A DNA stretch of 64,000 nt, taken from Aquatica leii (Eukaryota; Arthropoda; Insecta; Coleoptera; Lampyridae). Position numbers and translations under genes: made by a program. How positions within the stretch are numbered: the first letter of the stretch is position 1; each line of letters opens with the position of its first letter. Shown here in pieces: positions 1 to 11,964 of the stretch. The stretch spans positions 226,942,532 to 227,006,531 of the forward strand of contig CM069432.1 in assembly GCA_035610365.1 (NCBI GenBank). Direction: 5' to 3'. The notes beneath the pieces are model-generated. The model saw only the letters and a list, made by a program, of their open reading frames with translations, made no database searches and was not told where the DNA came from.

Positions 1-170
1 CAGATCACGTGGGGGCTATTATACAAAATTAACGCAAAAGAAACAAAAACGGAAACAAAAATAATAATTTCCGAAGAAAAGACTGAAAACGCAAAAAATT
101 AGGGCGTGTACTAGTGTACACATGTAAGAAGTGAAACTTCTTTATGGCCTTATTTTTCGCAAAATGATCT

Positions 171-523
171 ACATGCAACTTTTCAGAAATTGGTTAAATA
201 AAGTTAAATTAGATAAATTTTAAACAAAAGGATTTTATTATCATAGACATGAATACAAATTTTTGTAAATCAATTAACTAATTTTTGTAGATTCAATTTC
301 ATATTTCAGTTACCATAAGCCATTAATTACAAAAATATATAATAACGATGACAATGATAGTAATAATTCTATTACAATTAATGAAATGCTGTAATAATCT
401 TAGTAGCAAAAGTTAAAGTGAAATAATTGTATTATTTGTATTCATGTCTATGATAATAAAATCCTTTTGTTTAAACTTTATCTAATTTAACTTTATTTAA
501 CCAATTTCTGAAAAGTTGCATGT
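171..523. repeat. 90-bp arms of a near-perfect inverted repeat
   Basis: Bases 171-260 and 434-523 are near-identical reverse complements, separated by about 173 bases. The arms begin ACATGCAACTTTTCAG and run to ATGAATACAAAT. A third, longer copy at about 647-800 is the reverse complement of about 345-478 and so overlaps both the right arm and the spacer. The RNA or single-stranded DNA could fold into a long hairpin. It sits inside the 128-1241 element. Confidence 0.75.
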
Positions 524-787
524 ATATCAATTAATTGATATTCATTAAATTAGCAGTCTTATTAATTAATAAATACTATTTTAATGAAATCATATACATT
601 GACCGATAGTTACAATAAGAAACTGAGGTTAACCTTAAATATTTTAAATTTAAAATTAGATAAATTTTAAACAAAAGGATTTTATTATAATAGACATGAA
701 TACAAATAATACAATTATTTCACTTTTTGCTACTAAGATTATTACAGCATTTCATTAATTGAAATAGAATTATTACTATCATTGTCA

Positions 788-945
788 TCGTTCAAACAGA
801 AACTGCGGTTAACCTTAAATATATTAAATTTAATATGTCATCGTTCTATCAGAAACTGAGGTTAACCTTAAATATATTAAATTTAAAATGTCATCGTTCA
901 ATCAGAAACTGAGGTTAACCTTAAATATTTTAAATTTAAATTAAT
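788..945. repeat. Tandem repeat, unit about 53 bp, three copies
   Basis: Three consecutive copies each contain CATCGTTC, AGAAACTG(A/C)GGTTAACC and TTAAATATATTAAATTTAA-like segments, with only a few differences. A further partial copy, starting at GAAACTGAGGTTAACC, lies upstream near 620. A second, shorter purine-rich tandem follows at about 1130-1200, with units built around GCGTAACCGAAAAA. Confidence 0.7.
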
Positions 946-1284
946 AACATATTTCAGAATTTATACTCTATGTCAATTAATTCCACCCAAGTATTAGAAA
1001 AATAGATATAATTACTTACTTTTGTTAAAAATCCACTGGAATTAGAATTAAAATAAAGCCTTTGATTTTGTTGATCACTTTAGTATTGATATATTATTTA
1101 TCACGTCGCTATTGCGTTTCAGAAAAAATGTGACGCGTAACCGAAAAAAAAATGTGACGCGTAACCGAAAAAAAAGATGGCGCGTAACGGAAAAATGTGA
1201 CGGTAAATTTTTTTCCAACGCCGATAAAGAAGTTTCACTTCAATAAACAAACTTTTCGTCGTAAAAAGGAATACTCATACAGAC

Positions 1285-1960
1285 ACGAGCACTACAGACG
1301 AATCAGTGACAAAATTCACCATAGATAAAATCATCAAAACCGAAGGACCAGATGGAATTAAGCCAAAGACAGTAAGGCTAGCCACTATGTATTGTACCAA
1401 AACCATTTAAGTTGTCATGAATATACTACTGGAAGGGCAAACTTTTCTGAAAAATTGGAAGACGGCGAAAGTGGTACTAATACCGAAAGGTATTGGAGGT
1501 TCCTACAGGCCAATTTGTTTAGTTAACGTGTTGGCGAAGCTGTACGAAACACTAATTACGTAGAGACTGGACGATACACTATAGAAGGGCAAAACTGGTA
1601 CTCGGTTTCAGAAAGAAAAAATCCACGATCCACGCGACAGAACAAATTATAAAGAAAGTACTTAGCACCACTGCCAGATGAGCCGTGCTGGTGATGTTAA
1701 AGCTAAAAAACGCTTTTAATACGGCTCCATCGGTAAAAATAATCCAAGCGGCAAAAAAAGAAAATATCTAAATACCTACATAATATAATCAAAGCGTACC
1801 TTGATAACAGGAATAGTAGCTACGGGAAGAAAAACAACAGAACATACATAAGAGCGGGAATACCGCAAAGATCAGTATTGGGTCCAACCCTATGGAATAG
1901 AGACCTAGCCAAATGTCTAACAATATTATTTGATAAAACTTTAAGCACAACCACAATCTT
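1285..1960 (+). pseudogene. LINE reverse-transcriptase fragment (R1/jockey-like)
   Basis: Translating forward gives recognisable reverse-transcriptase blocks: EGPDGIKPKT near 1340, then NWKTAKVVLIPKG and SYRPICLVNVLAKLYETLI near 1455-1560. The order and wording match R1 and jockey-type LINEs, where the PDGI block precedes the SYRPI block. Several in-frame stops and shifts are present, and neither the endonuclease nor the LINE tail is attached. It is a dead fragment. It abuts a second LINE fragment of different wording, so they are probably separate insertions. Confidence 0.7.
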
Positions 1961-1964
1961 GACT

Positions 1965-2815
1965 GACTGGTATAAAGGTATTACCATAAACATGTTTAAA
2001 AAAGGACAAAAGACAAATCTCGACAATTATAAAGGAGTAAGTCTCCTATGCAGAACCATGAGACTGTTCACTTCTATAGATGAACTAAAATTAGAAAGAT
2101 ACATCGGAACCGAGACGAACTACAAGAGTTAAAAGGAAACAGATGAACAAATTCATTAAATTTGACAAACCATTGTATGCCTGCTTCATAGTCCTAACAA
2201 AAGCATTTGACAGGGTCTGGCTAAGATATATTGTAAAAGAATAACATGTATCGTCGAAAATTGTTAATATTATATATCAACTGAACACCAACAACACGAC
2301 GGTTATTAAAGCCAGTAATCAAAAAATTAAACATACTCGTATATTAACACCAGGCGGAATTAGATAAGGGGACAGCCTCAGCCCATTTCTTTTCAACTTA
2401 ATAATGTATAACATAATAAACGAAGTAAAGTATTTAAACCTAGAATATAAGCTGCAACACAGACGCTTTAGTATACTTTGTTACGTCGATGATGCAACGA
2501 ATGTCAGAAACGGAAGACGACCTTTAAACGCAAACGCAAATACAATTAAAAAAAATTAAAAAAAAAGAACTAAAATTATGACCTACTCCAAAAACCCTAT
2601 AAGTTACGGATTTTTAATACCTCAATGGTATGACCACGTAAAAAGAATGGACGAAGAGAGAAAAGATCGTACGGCTCTGGTCGGTATAGCAGGAGGACGT
2701 AAACCAAAGGAAAGACCTCCAAAACGGTAGAGAAATAGCTGGCAGTCCATATCTCAATGAAACCAAAATGTCTGACTTCGACGGAAAATAGACCAAAGGT
2801 CTTCAAAAAGAAGAA
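1965..2815 (+). pseudogene. LINE reverse-transcriptase and C-terminal fragment (second family)
   Basis: Forward-strand blocks include DNYKGVSLL near 2020, then TKAFDRVWLRYI near 2200. GDSLSPFLFNLIM lies near 2370 and CYVDDA near 2480, where the last is the catalytic polymerase motif. A C-terminal block near 2625, HVKRMDEERKDRTAL followed by KPKERPPKRW, is the conserved tail of many insect LINEs. Stops and frame changes interrupt it. The downstream end meets AT-rich DNA just before the Sailor-like element at 2919. Confidence 0.7.
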
Positions 2816-2918
2816 GAAGAAGATTATTTGGATTTTTTTAAATATAAACTCATTTTATGACAACAGACAAGGATAGATAACTTAATGTTAAAATAAGCAT
2901 AAATAAAATTTAAAAATA

Positions 2919-4160
2919 GTAATCTCAAAAGTAGATGAATGCCACGTGACATATGACGTCAAAATCATACCACACTAAACAGTTTAATATTGTGTTTATT
3001 TTCGGATGAATTTTAAGAAAGAGGTTGGTATTACAACACGGTGTTGTCAGTTTTTCGCGTACTTATTATTGTCAAGTTAGGTTAAATTCGTTTTGGTTTC
3101 TTATTTATATTAAAACTGTACTTTTCAAAACAATTTTCTTGATAACTTATTTTGCGAGTTTAGTTTATTAATATGCCTGGTACGGAATTAGGAAAACGTG
3201 GTTATGAGTTGGTAGTTTCGTTAATTGAATTTTTCGAGCAAGAACGTGATGCAGGTGGACCGTTTTTACCTTTGAATAATGTTCGAGAGGTATGTTTAAC
3301 TAATTACAATTAAGAACAAAATTACTTTTTAAATTTTATTACAGCGTGTAGCAGTTGCCTTAAAGATAAGTATTTCCACCGTAAACCGAGCATCCCAGAA
3401 AGTTAACGATACTCCCGAGTACTTCTCAACTGAAACGAAAACTTCCAAGGCCAGTAACAAACATTGATAATTTTGCCAAGGTCGCTATTCGAAACACAAT
3501 TTATAGAATGTATGAAAATAGTAAGTTGTAAAATTAGTAAAAATTCAATTTAACAATTTTAATTAACTTAAATGAACCTGTAACAGTTCAATTATTGATA
3601 TTAATGGAATTACCAAACATTGTAATCAAACGCATTCGATTCTTAAAAGAGTATTTAAGAATTCAAAAAGCAAAAACTTATGAATTTGTTTACTTGGATG
3701 AAACCTGGAATTTTCAGAATGGTACAGTGGGTCGTTCTTGGCAGGATGACGATTTAAAAACTGTAAAAACTACCAAAGTCGATGGCAAAAGGTAACTTAG
3801 ATAAAACTTTTATTATGCTTGTTATTAAAATTTGTTAAAAACAGGTATATTGTACTTCATGCCGGTAATAAGAATGGATTTATTCCTGGTGCAGACTTGG
3901 TGTTTAGGCAATTAATTAAACAAATCAAGTATCAAATCGGATGATTGAAATATTAATTCTGCCAATCTTACAAATATAAATTTGTGTATAACTAGAGATT
4001 TTTAATAGAACAAACCGCTTATAAAATTATTTAAAAGAATGTAAAACATAACCAATTTTAAATTAACCTCAATAAAATGCCAACATAATAACTGGCAACA
4101 TTACATATTCTGACGTCATAAATTTGAAGTCACGTGGCATTCATCTACTTTTGAGATTAC
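2919..4160 (+). mobile_element. IS630-Tc1-mariner (Sailor-like) element, internally deleted
   Basis: The ends are inverted repeats of about 35 bp starting GTAATCTCAAAAGTAGATG, and the element is flanked by TA at 2917-2918 and 4161-4162, the target duplication of this superfamily. Inside is the start of a transposase from 3173 (MPGTELGKRGYEL). An intron-like gap lies at about 3289-3344, between VRE and RVAVAL. The first catalytic aspartate is in VYLDETW near 3694. A second splice-like break, AAAAG/GTAACT to AACAG/GTATATT, restores GKR-YIVLHAG at 3844. The coding sequence then ends at VFRQLIKQ. The second aspartate and the glutamate are absent, so this copy could move only with help. Confidence 0.8.
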
Positions 4161-4895
4161 TATAGTTACTAAACTGAGACTTACCAATAAAGAATTGTAA
4201 AATTATTTTATAAAAATAACTAATATAAATCAAATATATAAAACGTTTCTATTTAATCTCTAAAAAACTAGAAAACATATGTCATTTTTATGTCCATCCT
4301 GCAAATGTTTTTGTAATTAATTAATTCAAAGTACGTGGCAAAATTACATCAAAGGTCTGATTTACTTCGCGAAGTTAATTTAGTGTACTAATAATATTGG
4401 CATTTCAAAGTTTTGTTAACTTTTATCGGTATTTTTTGTGTTTTTTAAAATAATTTTTTGAAAGACCATATGATGTTGATATCAAGGTAAAAAATAATTT
4501 CTTTTAAAATAACCACCAACTGACAAAACAACATTTTCAAGGATCAGTATCTGATAAAGAAACTTTTCTAAATATATATAAAACTTGCGAACCAAGTCAA
4601 CCAAATAGTTCAAAAACATACTAAATATATAGCTACAGCAGCAGATAACGTAACTCTTCATTTTATTTGCGTTTTTATATACTTACATGCGAAAATTTAT
4701 ATTAACATTACTTACTTACGTGGTTGTTTCTGTATCTGCTGTATACAACGTGCTAATTGAATATAACACAGATCACGTACTGCATTCTCCAAAAGTGTAC
4801 CGCAGATCAAGGCCAATACTAGATAATATTACGGATGGAATAAAAGCGCCTTAAGACGTATTGTGCATTCGTTCTTTTTATATAATAAATAACAG
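4161..4895. other. AT-rich stretch, nothing recognised
   Basis: I see no coding sequence, RNA gene or clear repeat. It separates two Sailor-like remnants. Confidence 0.4.
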
Positions 4896-4899
4896 CACA

Positions 4900-5450
4900 A
4901 TAACTTATGGCTTCTATTACCGAAGATGAGAATTTGCTAAACTTTAAAGCAACTACGTTTCCAAAATTAGAAGAAAAAATTGTGTTTAGGTTGGTTAAAC
5001 AAACGGAAGTGTATTGTGTTTGTAATATACGTTATTTTATAGGTACAGAAATAAACATCGCAACAGTATGATACTTAAAATAAATTATATCAAAGCGTAG
5101 AACAAACGATTCCTTTAAGAGATAAGAAAGTGTAGGGAAGAGGACAAAATAATATATTATTTGGTTAAAACATGATTTAGTGCTGATCATGTTACTACAA
5201 AAATTTGGACAGGTACAACAATTCTGCTAAAGGGAAACGATTAATTGTGCTACATACAAGATCAAATACAGGATTTCATTGAAAATTATTTGCTTATTTT
5301 CAAATAAAAAAATGTGTCGATTACCATGAAGAAATAAATTCTGGATTATTCGAAAACTAGTTTGCGTCAGTGTTAAGTAACTTAAAAGAAAGTGCTGTAA
5401 TAGTTGCTGCTCAACGTTTTTTAGTTATTTTAGAAACACGATATTTATAT
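4900..5450 (+). pseudogene. Degraded Sailor-like transposase fragment
   Basis: At 5225-5430 the forward translation reads KRLIVLHTRSN, then KKCVDYHEEIN, then LSNLKESAVIV. This matches the GKRYIVLHAG / SGDYHEEMN / LPxNSVVVMDN stretch of the better copies in this window. The second catalytic aspartate is lost: the VIV is followed by AAQR instead of MDNA. The preceding 300 bases include a short run starting MASITEDENLLNF at 4909 that I cannot place. No ends were found. Confidence 0.5.
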
Positions 5451-6145
5451 ATTTAACTATAAAACGATCAGTTGCTAAACTGTGATACATGACGGAGAGT
5501 AATATAGTAATAGATGTAAGTGGTCTATTTATTGATAAAGAATATGGTTATTTAGAAATTTCTCTAGATGGTAAGTTCAAAAAGGTTAACTTATAGTTGT
5601 TCCTAATAACATCAATTTTCTACGACTTATTGGTGAAACTGAAGCAAAATATTCATACAAAACTGGGGTGCACGCTGGAAGATGCTGTGAAGACAGATAA
5701 GACGTTATATATTGAATATAGTAATGAAAAAATCACGTTAACCTTCCGATTACCATTGAGGTCTTTTTTGACCCCAGACGTGTTGTTTTTGTTGTCTTTT
5801 CTTAAGTTTTTTTACAACTGTCCCAATATTTTTTTAACTGAGTTTCTTTCAACAATGTTTAATAATATATAACAAATTTTTCAATTGTTATTTGTTTTGC
5901 GACGTAAAAAAATATTGTCGTTGAGGTCATATTCCACCCCACTTGGTAACCGACGTTCTAAAAAGTAATTCTAATATTTTGTCTGCTTTTGTCATCTAAT
6001 CTGCTTGTTTCAACGTGTTATTCGTCTGAATAATGATTACTACCATTCCGTCTTTAGTCATTACATTCTGCGAGTTTGATCGAATCAGTTGAAAAGTGTG
6101 TCTGCTGTGTTATTACATTTGATTGGAAATAGTTGTTATTGAATT

Positions 6146-8966
6146 ATGGCTAGAAAATATTTGTCTCAGCGTGAAGTGAAAGAAATAGCTAGCAATATTA
6201 ATTTACTGAATGAAATTGAAGATGAAATTTTATCTGACGATAGTGATGCCGAATTTGAAGAAGTAAGTGTACCTGATGTAAACCCGATTGAAAGTTCGGA
6301 AGACGATGACAGTGATGATAATTCGCCCAATGATAAAGATATACTAGTGGGTAAAGATGGTTCCATATGGAAAAAAGATAAGCCCCATGTTAGAAAACGA
6401 AATCAGCGAAATATTCTAAAAACACCGCCAGGATTAACAAAATTCAGTGAACATATTTCAACATGCCTAGATGCTTTCCATTTATTTATCTCGGAAGACA
6501 TTATGGACATAATACTTAGAGAAACAAACATTCGAGCTAGAAGAATTGTAGGCGATACGTGGAAGCCAGTAGATGCGGATGAGTTACATGCATTTTTTGG
6601 ATTACTGCTTCTAGCTGGTAGTTTGTAAGCACGCCAAGAACAAATATTGGAGCTGTGGAGTACGAAATACATGTCTATCCATAGATCAATTTATTTGTGC
6701 TGCAATGTCTCGTAATCGAATGAGAGACCTTTTGAAATACTGTTACAAGCTTTAGGTCTTACGAACCTTGCACGGCCAACTCACACAGTCGGAGATTGGG
6801 GATTAGTGAATTATAATTAAGGGCGCCAGATCATCTACAATTAACACTTCTGCCTCGATCAAGACAGACGGTCCAAACTTGTAACGAATTTTTAGGTTCG
6901 TAATCCTTGTTACTCTGGTGTTCGAGTAGCTACAATTAAAAGAGAAAGGTATGTTACCATAAAATAAAGATTAACAGGTATAAAAACTTTAATTTAGTAA
7001 CGTAAAAGATTAACAGAAGTATATTTAATTTCTCAATTCAGAAATGCCAGAAGTCTCGGCAACACACAATACATAGGTTAAGTCGTAGCGAATAGCGAAG
7101 AAACTTTCGTAATAAATATCGTTTGTACACAGCATGCGATACACACAAAATTATAATTGAAATTACCTTAATGGTATTGTAACAGTAAATTAACATTAGC
7201 CAAAGTTCCGTGAGTGACTTTTATGACAGCGAAGAAAAATAATCAAACAGACTTACCCAAAATCCAGTACCTACTTGAGCGAAGAAAACGTTTTCCCCGG
7301 TAGTAGCCTAGAATAGATATTGAATAGCAAATCGTGTCACACAATAACTCACGAAGATAGCAAGCTACAAAATCGTTAATAATAATAAATTAAATGAGAT
7401 ATAAAAATCCGTTGTATCGAATGCTGTTATTTGTGATTACGAACAGGTAGGTGGTAACGCAATCGACTGGTGTATAAGAAATAACATCTCAAAGGTAAAT
7501 GCTGGTTGAGATTTCGTTTTCGTTGTGGATAATATGCCTTTCAAAATCTTAAGCGTTCGGTAACGGTATTTATCAATAGTATTAATTCTTCATTGTTCTT
7601 TCATTGAATCGAACATGTGATCAAAGCGTGGCGAAGCGGCCTGTGCCGAATAGATTACGATAAATTCGTAATGAACCTATAATTTCCTGTTCATCACAGT
7701 GGATGCACTTAGAATATTTGGAATTAGGTCAAATTACGACACAGACCGTCTCACGTAGTTGACAGCTTCAAAATGGAAATCCGCAACATTTCAGTAACCA
7801 AGAAGATCGGCAGAGGACGTCAAAACCAAAATCTAATTTTAATTCGATATACAGGGTATTACGTTATGAAAATTTCGCACTTAACAATACATTCGATTTG
7901 ACGATATGGACACCCGAGAAGAACGACGGGCAACAGATAAATTAACAGCTATTCGTAACATTCACGATATTCTTGCTGCAAATTGCAAAAAATCGAATAA
8001 CCCTAATGCTGAAGTATGTATTGATGAACAACTTGTTCCTTTTGTTTATTTTATTTATTGCTGGAATTTCCAAATATATACTGGAATGGTAGGCAACGCT
8101 CCAGAACGGGAACAAGATAAAACACAAATTTATCGTTTTATGCACGAGTATAAAATTTCATATCTAGGGAAGCGGGTAGTTTTGGATTTGGTTGATGGTT
8201 TGAGAGAGTGTTATGGTATTACCGCAGATAATTTTTTACGTCTATGACTTTGGCGAACGAGCTACTGCATCAATCAAAAACCTTCACCGGAACAATTTGT
8301 AAAACACGTAGAGAAATACTAAAAGAATTTTTGCCAAAAAGAAATCGAGCAGAATAGTCAAGCGAAATTCTATATGGAGAAGACACAATTTTAGTATCTT
8401 ACGTACCTAAAAAACATAGAAGCGTTATGCTACTTTCAACGCAACACCAAGATTTGGAATTGTCCGGAGAAGACCTCAGTTACAGACCGCAAGTTATCTT
8501 GGACTATAATAGCTGCAAAGAAGTTGTGAACAGCGTCGATAAAATGGTGAAGGAATACTCATGCAGAAGAAATACAAATCGCTGGCCTCTTGTTCTATTT
8601 TTTAATTTCCTTGATATTGCTGCCATGAATGCATTTATTCTATACACTACAAAATTTGGAAATATTAAAAAAGGGAAAACATCCCGAAGGAGATTATTTT
8701 TGCAAAAACTTGGGCTTGAATTAATAATCCCACATATCAAAAAACGTACACTTCAAAGATTACCAAGACATGTGCAGAATGCAATAGCGATGGTTTTGGC
8801 AGACACAGAACCAGAGGAAGTGGGACCGCAAGACGAAACTATCGCTCGCCCAAAAAGAGGCCGTTGTAAGATATGTCCAAGAGCAAATGACAAAAAATGT
8901 TCGAAAACATGTGAAAAGTGCAAACTCTTTGTATGTAAACAACATTGCCAGAAAAAACTGCAATAA
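6146..8966 (+). pseudogene. piggyBac transposase, interrupted by a solo LTR
   Basis: The N-terminus MARKYLSQREVKEI with its acidic stretch starts at 6146. It runs to DELHAFFGLLLLAGSL, where the frame breaks near 6626. The block RDLLKY/IRFDDMDTRE is split exactly by the 6741-7886 insertion. Downstream are CIDEQLVPF (first catalytic Asp, near 8025), LDLVDGL (second region, near 8185) and VNSVDKM (third, near 8535). The C-terminal cysteine-rich zinc-binding domain (CKICPRAND...CEKC...CKQHC) ends at 8966. A further frame change near 8245 and an amber stop near 8355 add damage. The enzyme would cut and paste at TTAA sites; this copy cannot. Confidence 0.88.
6741..7886. mobile_element. Solo LTR (1146 bp) nested in the piggyBac gene
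   Basis: The insert begins TGTTAC and ends TTAACA, the TG...CA inverted ends of long terminal repeats. It is flanked by a 4-bp duplication, ATAC, at 6737-6740 and 7887-7890, and removing it restores the piggyBac reading KY/IRFDD. No internal retroviral genes are present. A second, diverged copy of the same family lies in reverse at about 25740-26870. The 4-bp duplication fits Gypsy-like integration. It is a fossil, moderately old by its difference from the other copy. Confidence 0.82.
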
Positions 8967-9184
8967 TATGTAATAGTCGTTGCCCCCACTTATTTATGTT
9001 TACATTTTATTTTTATATTTTTATTAGTTTATATGAAATCTAATGTTAATTTAAAACGTTAATAAAGGTTACCATTACAAATTAATCGGTTTTTCTTTAC
9101 AAAATAAGAAAAAAAACTTAGGGTAAAATCTGACCCCACTTGGTAATCGGCGCCTCAAAAATTGTTTGATAATCCGAAGGTTAA

Positions 9185-10780
9185 AAAGTAACAATCCATA
9201 TTTGTATCAGACAATTTTACCAAATTTTAAACTTATATCATGATCGTTAACTATTTCTTTGTATTTAAAGATTTAAGGTAAAAATGCAGATTTACTTTTC
9301 TTATTTGATACAGTTGCGGCAGTAAATCTGACACTGAGAAACAAATAATAATTTAGTATTGCCGAATTGAAAACGCCAAAATTTTTTTATTAGTACTGCG
9401 TAAGTAATATCAAAGCAAAAAAGTATAGGACTTTTCACTTTTCAATATTTCAATATTTTTGAATTTTCTCAATAAAAATGTAATTTTACAAAACGCATCA
9501 AGAATAATATTATATGTTACTCTAGTCGAAAGTATTATAGCATACAACACTCTTAAGCAGAGCTTAACCTATGACCTCGCGCTGCATTCTTGTTCGGTAC
9601 GCTATTTGTTACTTTCGACTCTTCTTACTATTGTTAGTTTATTATATGGGGGATCTCAGCTAGTACACTTATAGCATAAATGGATTTAGTTTGACGATTT
9701 CTCTTTTATCATATCAAGCAAATGATTACATTACAATGTTATTTGTAATTTCAGGTGCACTCTTGGACAAAAATAAAGCCTTCTTTCCATGACGTAAAGT
9801 ACCTAGTAAAGGTAAATTCTTTGCGAAAGGTTGTAAGTAATACCGTATTAAATTTTACCCAATAATTGTAATGATTTTTAATAAACAATATAATTGCTAT
9901 TTTTAAGTTATAATTTTTCTGTAGCTAACTTTAAGTTGATTTATTTTTATTATTTTTTATTCGTTATCAAAAGTAAAGAATTGTTATTTTTGCAGAAAAA
10001 TAGTTTATATATGAATAAAGTAAATTTATGATAAAAGCATTACTACAAAGGATTACAGAACATGAATTGAAGCAGACTGGTAAAAGAATAAAACTTTAGA
10101 GAAGAGTTTTTAATATTCAATACGTGGTCATTTATATAACCTAATAATTAACCTAACTAATTAAAAAAACAATCTGGTTACCGTATAGGCAACCAACAAT
10201 ATAGATATGCGTATGCATTCTTATTATTAGTGTATGTAAATCTAAGTTGATATAATTTCACTTATTTTTTAAGTGTGATAGACTTATTTCTACCTGTTTA
10301 GCGTATCGACCATAGGTACAGCATTTTTACATAAATTTTTAAAAATGTCATCTATACTTATAAATTATTTTTTAATAATATTAAAAGAGTTGTAAGACAA
10401 AGTTAGTAGCACAAGTTGATAGTGTCCAAGAAAGCAAGAGTAATAACATACATTGACTTTTATTTATTGAGCTCATTCTTACATAATAATTTTAATTTCT
10501 TTAATAATTTAAACAAATTAGAAACTTAAATAGAATTTTACTAAAAATGCATCAAAAATAAAAACTTTGTTGTAACCTTCGTAGTCACAGTAAGCTACTC
10601 GGATTTTATGTTTGTTTTTTTTGTTTGGCTACATTATTCAAACTCCACATTAGCTTAATCAATCAATTTTATGTTGAGTATATATTAATGCATTTATGAA
10701 AATCAATAAAAAATGAGTTTAATCATAGAACAGAGCTTTTTGTCGAAGTAGCATGAATATAACATTTTTATTCATAAATA
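9185..10780. other. AT-rich intergenic DNA
   Basis: A 71-codon open frame at 9459-9674 has no recognisable motif or homologue wording and I do not call it. No other gene, RNA or clear repeat was seen. The first part is the old host flank of the piggyBac insertion. Confidence 0.4.
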
Positions 10781-10859
10781 ATGTAACTTAAAATAAAAAT
10801 CACAAATGAATAACAATTTTAACTTTGAAACATTTTATAGTGTTGCCTTAATAAACTCT

Positions 10860-11159
10860 TTAAAATAACTCTCTGCACCTTCCATGAACTTTAACTTGAT
10901 TTGGAGGACAGTCCGATTCAAGTTTAATTGAACATTTTTCAGCACTGTAAATTGTAGTAACGTACGGTTCTGCAGTCGTTTCTAATAAAGTTTTAAACAT
11001 TAAAGCATATATTTATATTTTTTAATACGTACTTAGTTTTTGTAAGTCATCATCAGAGAAAAAACCATTTTCGTTGTCTCTTCGTTCGCGTCGAATTGAT
11101 GTAGCATTTACTATCGTAGTAAGTACAATTAGACTAAACACTAAATACTTAAAAAACAT
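10860..11159 (-). CDS. Small secreted cysteine-containing peptide, two exons
   Basis: Exon 1 codes from ATG at 11159 down to 11033 (donor GTACGT). Exon 2 runs from 10981 (acceptor TTATTAG) to the TAA at 10860-10862. The phase-1 junction keeps the frame and gives 82 residues. Residues 1-19 (MFFKYLVFSLIVLTTIVNA) form a signal peptide. A basic stretch SIRRERRDNENGFFSDDD follows, then a short C-terminal part with C...C-PPNQVKVHGRC-RELF, a cysteine pattern common in small secreted insect proteins. A longer in-frame ATG lies at 11204, but the start at 11159 places the signal peptide first. An AATAAA signal on this strand is at 10767-10772. No specific function can be named. The motif NGFFS after the signal peptide recurs as NGYFS in the gene at 29265-29987. 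Confidence 0.72.
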
Positions 11160-11704
11160 TTTTAACTTATAGCAGTTGCGTCTGTTCACATCAATAAACA
11201 ACAACCATTTAAACTTTTTTTAAAAAACACAATTTTTACAGGTTATCATCATAAGATAACATTAAATCAGTTTCTTCGAAAACAATATACTACATGTACA
11301 TACAAATTCTATTATTCCTTATAACTGCGTTTTCTAGGTATAACTATTTGTTACTTTTTTGAGCAAATAATGTGAATAATTATTAACCTTCTAATTGAAA
11401 CATTAACTTTTTTTAAATAACTTTACTTTAACTTATTGTTGCGTATTAAAAGCTACAAATAAAATCAGTTTACATTCTATTTTTATAGATATGTAATCAA
11501 TGTTAAAGTGCAGTTAATTAAAACTAAAAATGTGAGTTTAGTTTTCAGAAAACTGTAATATTAAAATAGAATATAGTAATAAATATATACAAAACAACAA
11601 ACCACGTTTCCTTCTCATGTACGCAAAATGCTTCTATAATATCATATGTACACAAACTATATTTTATTAAATTATATTTATATTACGAAGGATCAGTTTA
11701 CAGA

Positions 11705-11830
11705 AGGGGAGTTAAATAATTAACTAAAATTAAAGTTAATTCGCTACGTGATTGGTGAACAATCAATCAGAAATCATGATTATGAGTTTAATCGCGACTA
11801 ACTTAATTTTAATGTAATTCACTTTCTACA
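11705..11830. repeat. Short foldback MITE-like repeat
   Basis: The arm starting near 11705 (GAAGGGGAGTTAAATAATTAAC...AAAGTTAATTCGC) and the arm ending near 11830 (CGCGACTAACTTAATTTTAATG...TTCACTTTC) are imperfect reverse complements of about 45 bases around a central palindromic stretch. No coding capacity. A second small inverted pair, GTTTCATAAG at about 11888 and CTTATGAAAC at about 11952, follows directly. Confidence 0.5.
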
Positions 11831-11964
11831 ACCCAACCTAAGTAAATTAAGCGATTTTGTTATCTAATAGTATAGTAAAGGACTAGTTTCATAAGGGTTC
11901 ATTTTAGCGCACGAGACTAAGTTTAGAAAACAGTCCAGTGCGCCAAACTGTCTTATGAAACGTA

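Larger units (their letters stand above)
128..1241. mobile_element. Non-autonomous foldback element with short terminal inverted repeats
   Basis: An 18-bp sequence starting GAAGTGAAACTTC at 128 recurs as its reverse complement ending at 1241, so the two bracket about 1.1 kb. No coding sequence lies inside. The interior is built from internal inverted and tandem repeats, annotated separately. I could not fix a clean target-site duplication, and I do not recognise the family. The terminal 13-mer is itself almost palindromic. A non-autonomous DNA transposon is the simplest reading, but the superfamily is open. Confidence 0.5.
5742..9180 (+). mobile_element. piggyBac-type element, flanked by TTAA
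   Basis: The left end reads TTAA then CCTTCCGATTACCATTGAGG. The right end reads GATAATCCGAAGG then TTAA, so the TTAA duplications lie at 5738-5741 and 9181-9184 and the ends are inverted repeats. Subterminal copies of ACCCCACTTGGTAA occur near 5936 and 9135. Subtracting the LTR nested at 6741-7886 and its 4-bp duplication gives an original length of about 2.29 kb, normal for the superfamily. The transposase inside is broken. Confidence 0.9.

Noticed and set aside
6741-7886. An intron in the piggyBac transposase
   Set aside because: Borders are TG...CA with a 4-bp duplication, not GT-AG, and the same sequence occurs elsewhere without piggyBac.
9459-9674. 71-codon hydrophobic frame in the piggyBac flank
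   Set aside because: No start context, homology or neighbours; expected by chance in this composition.
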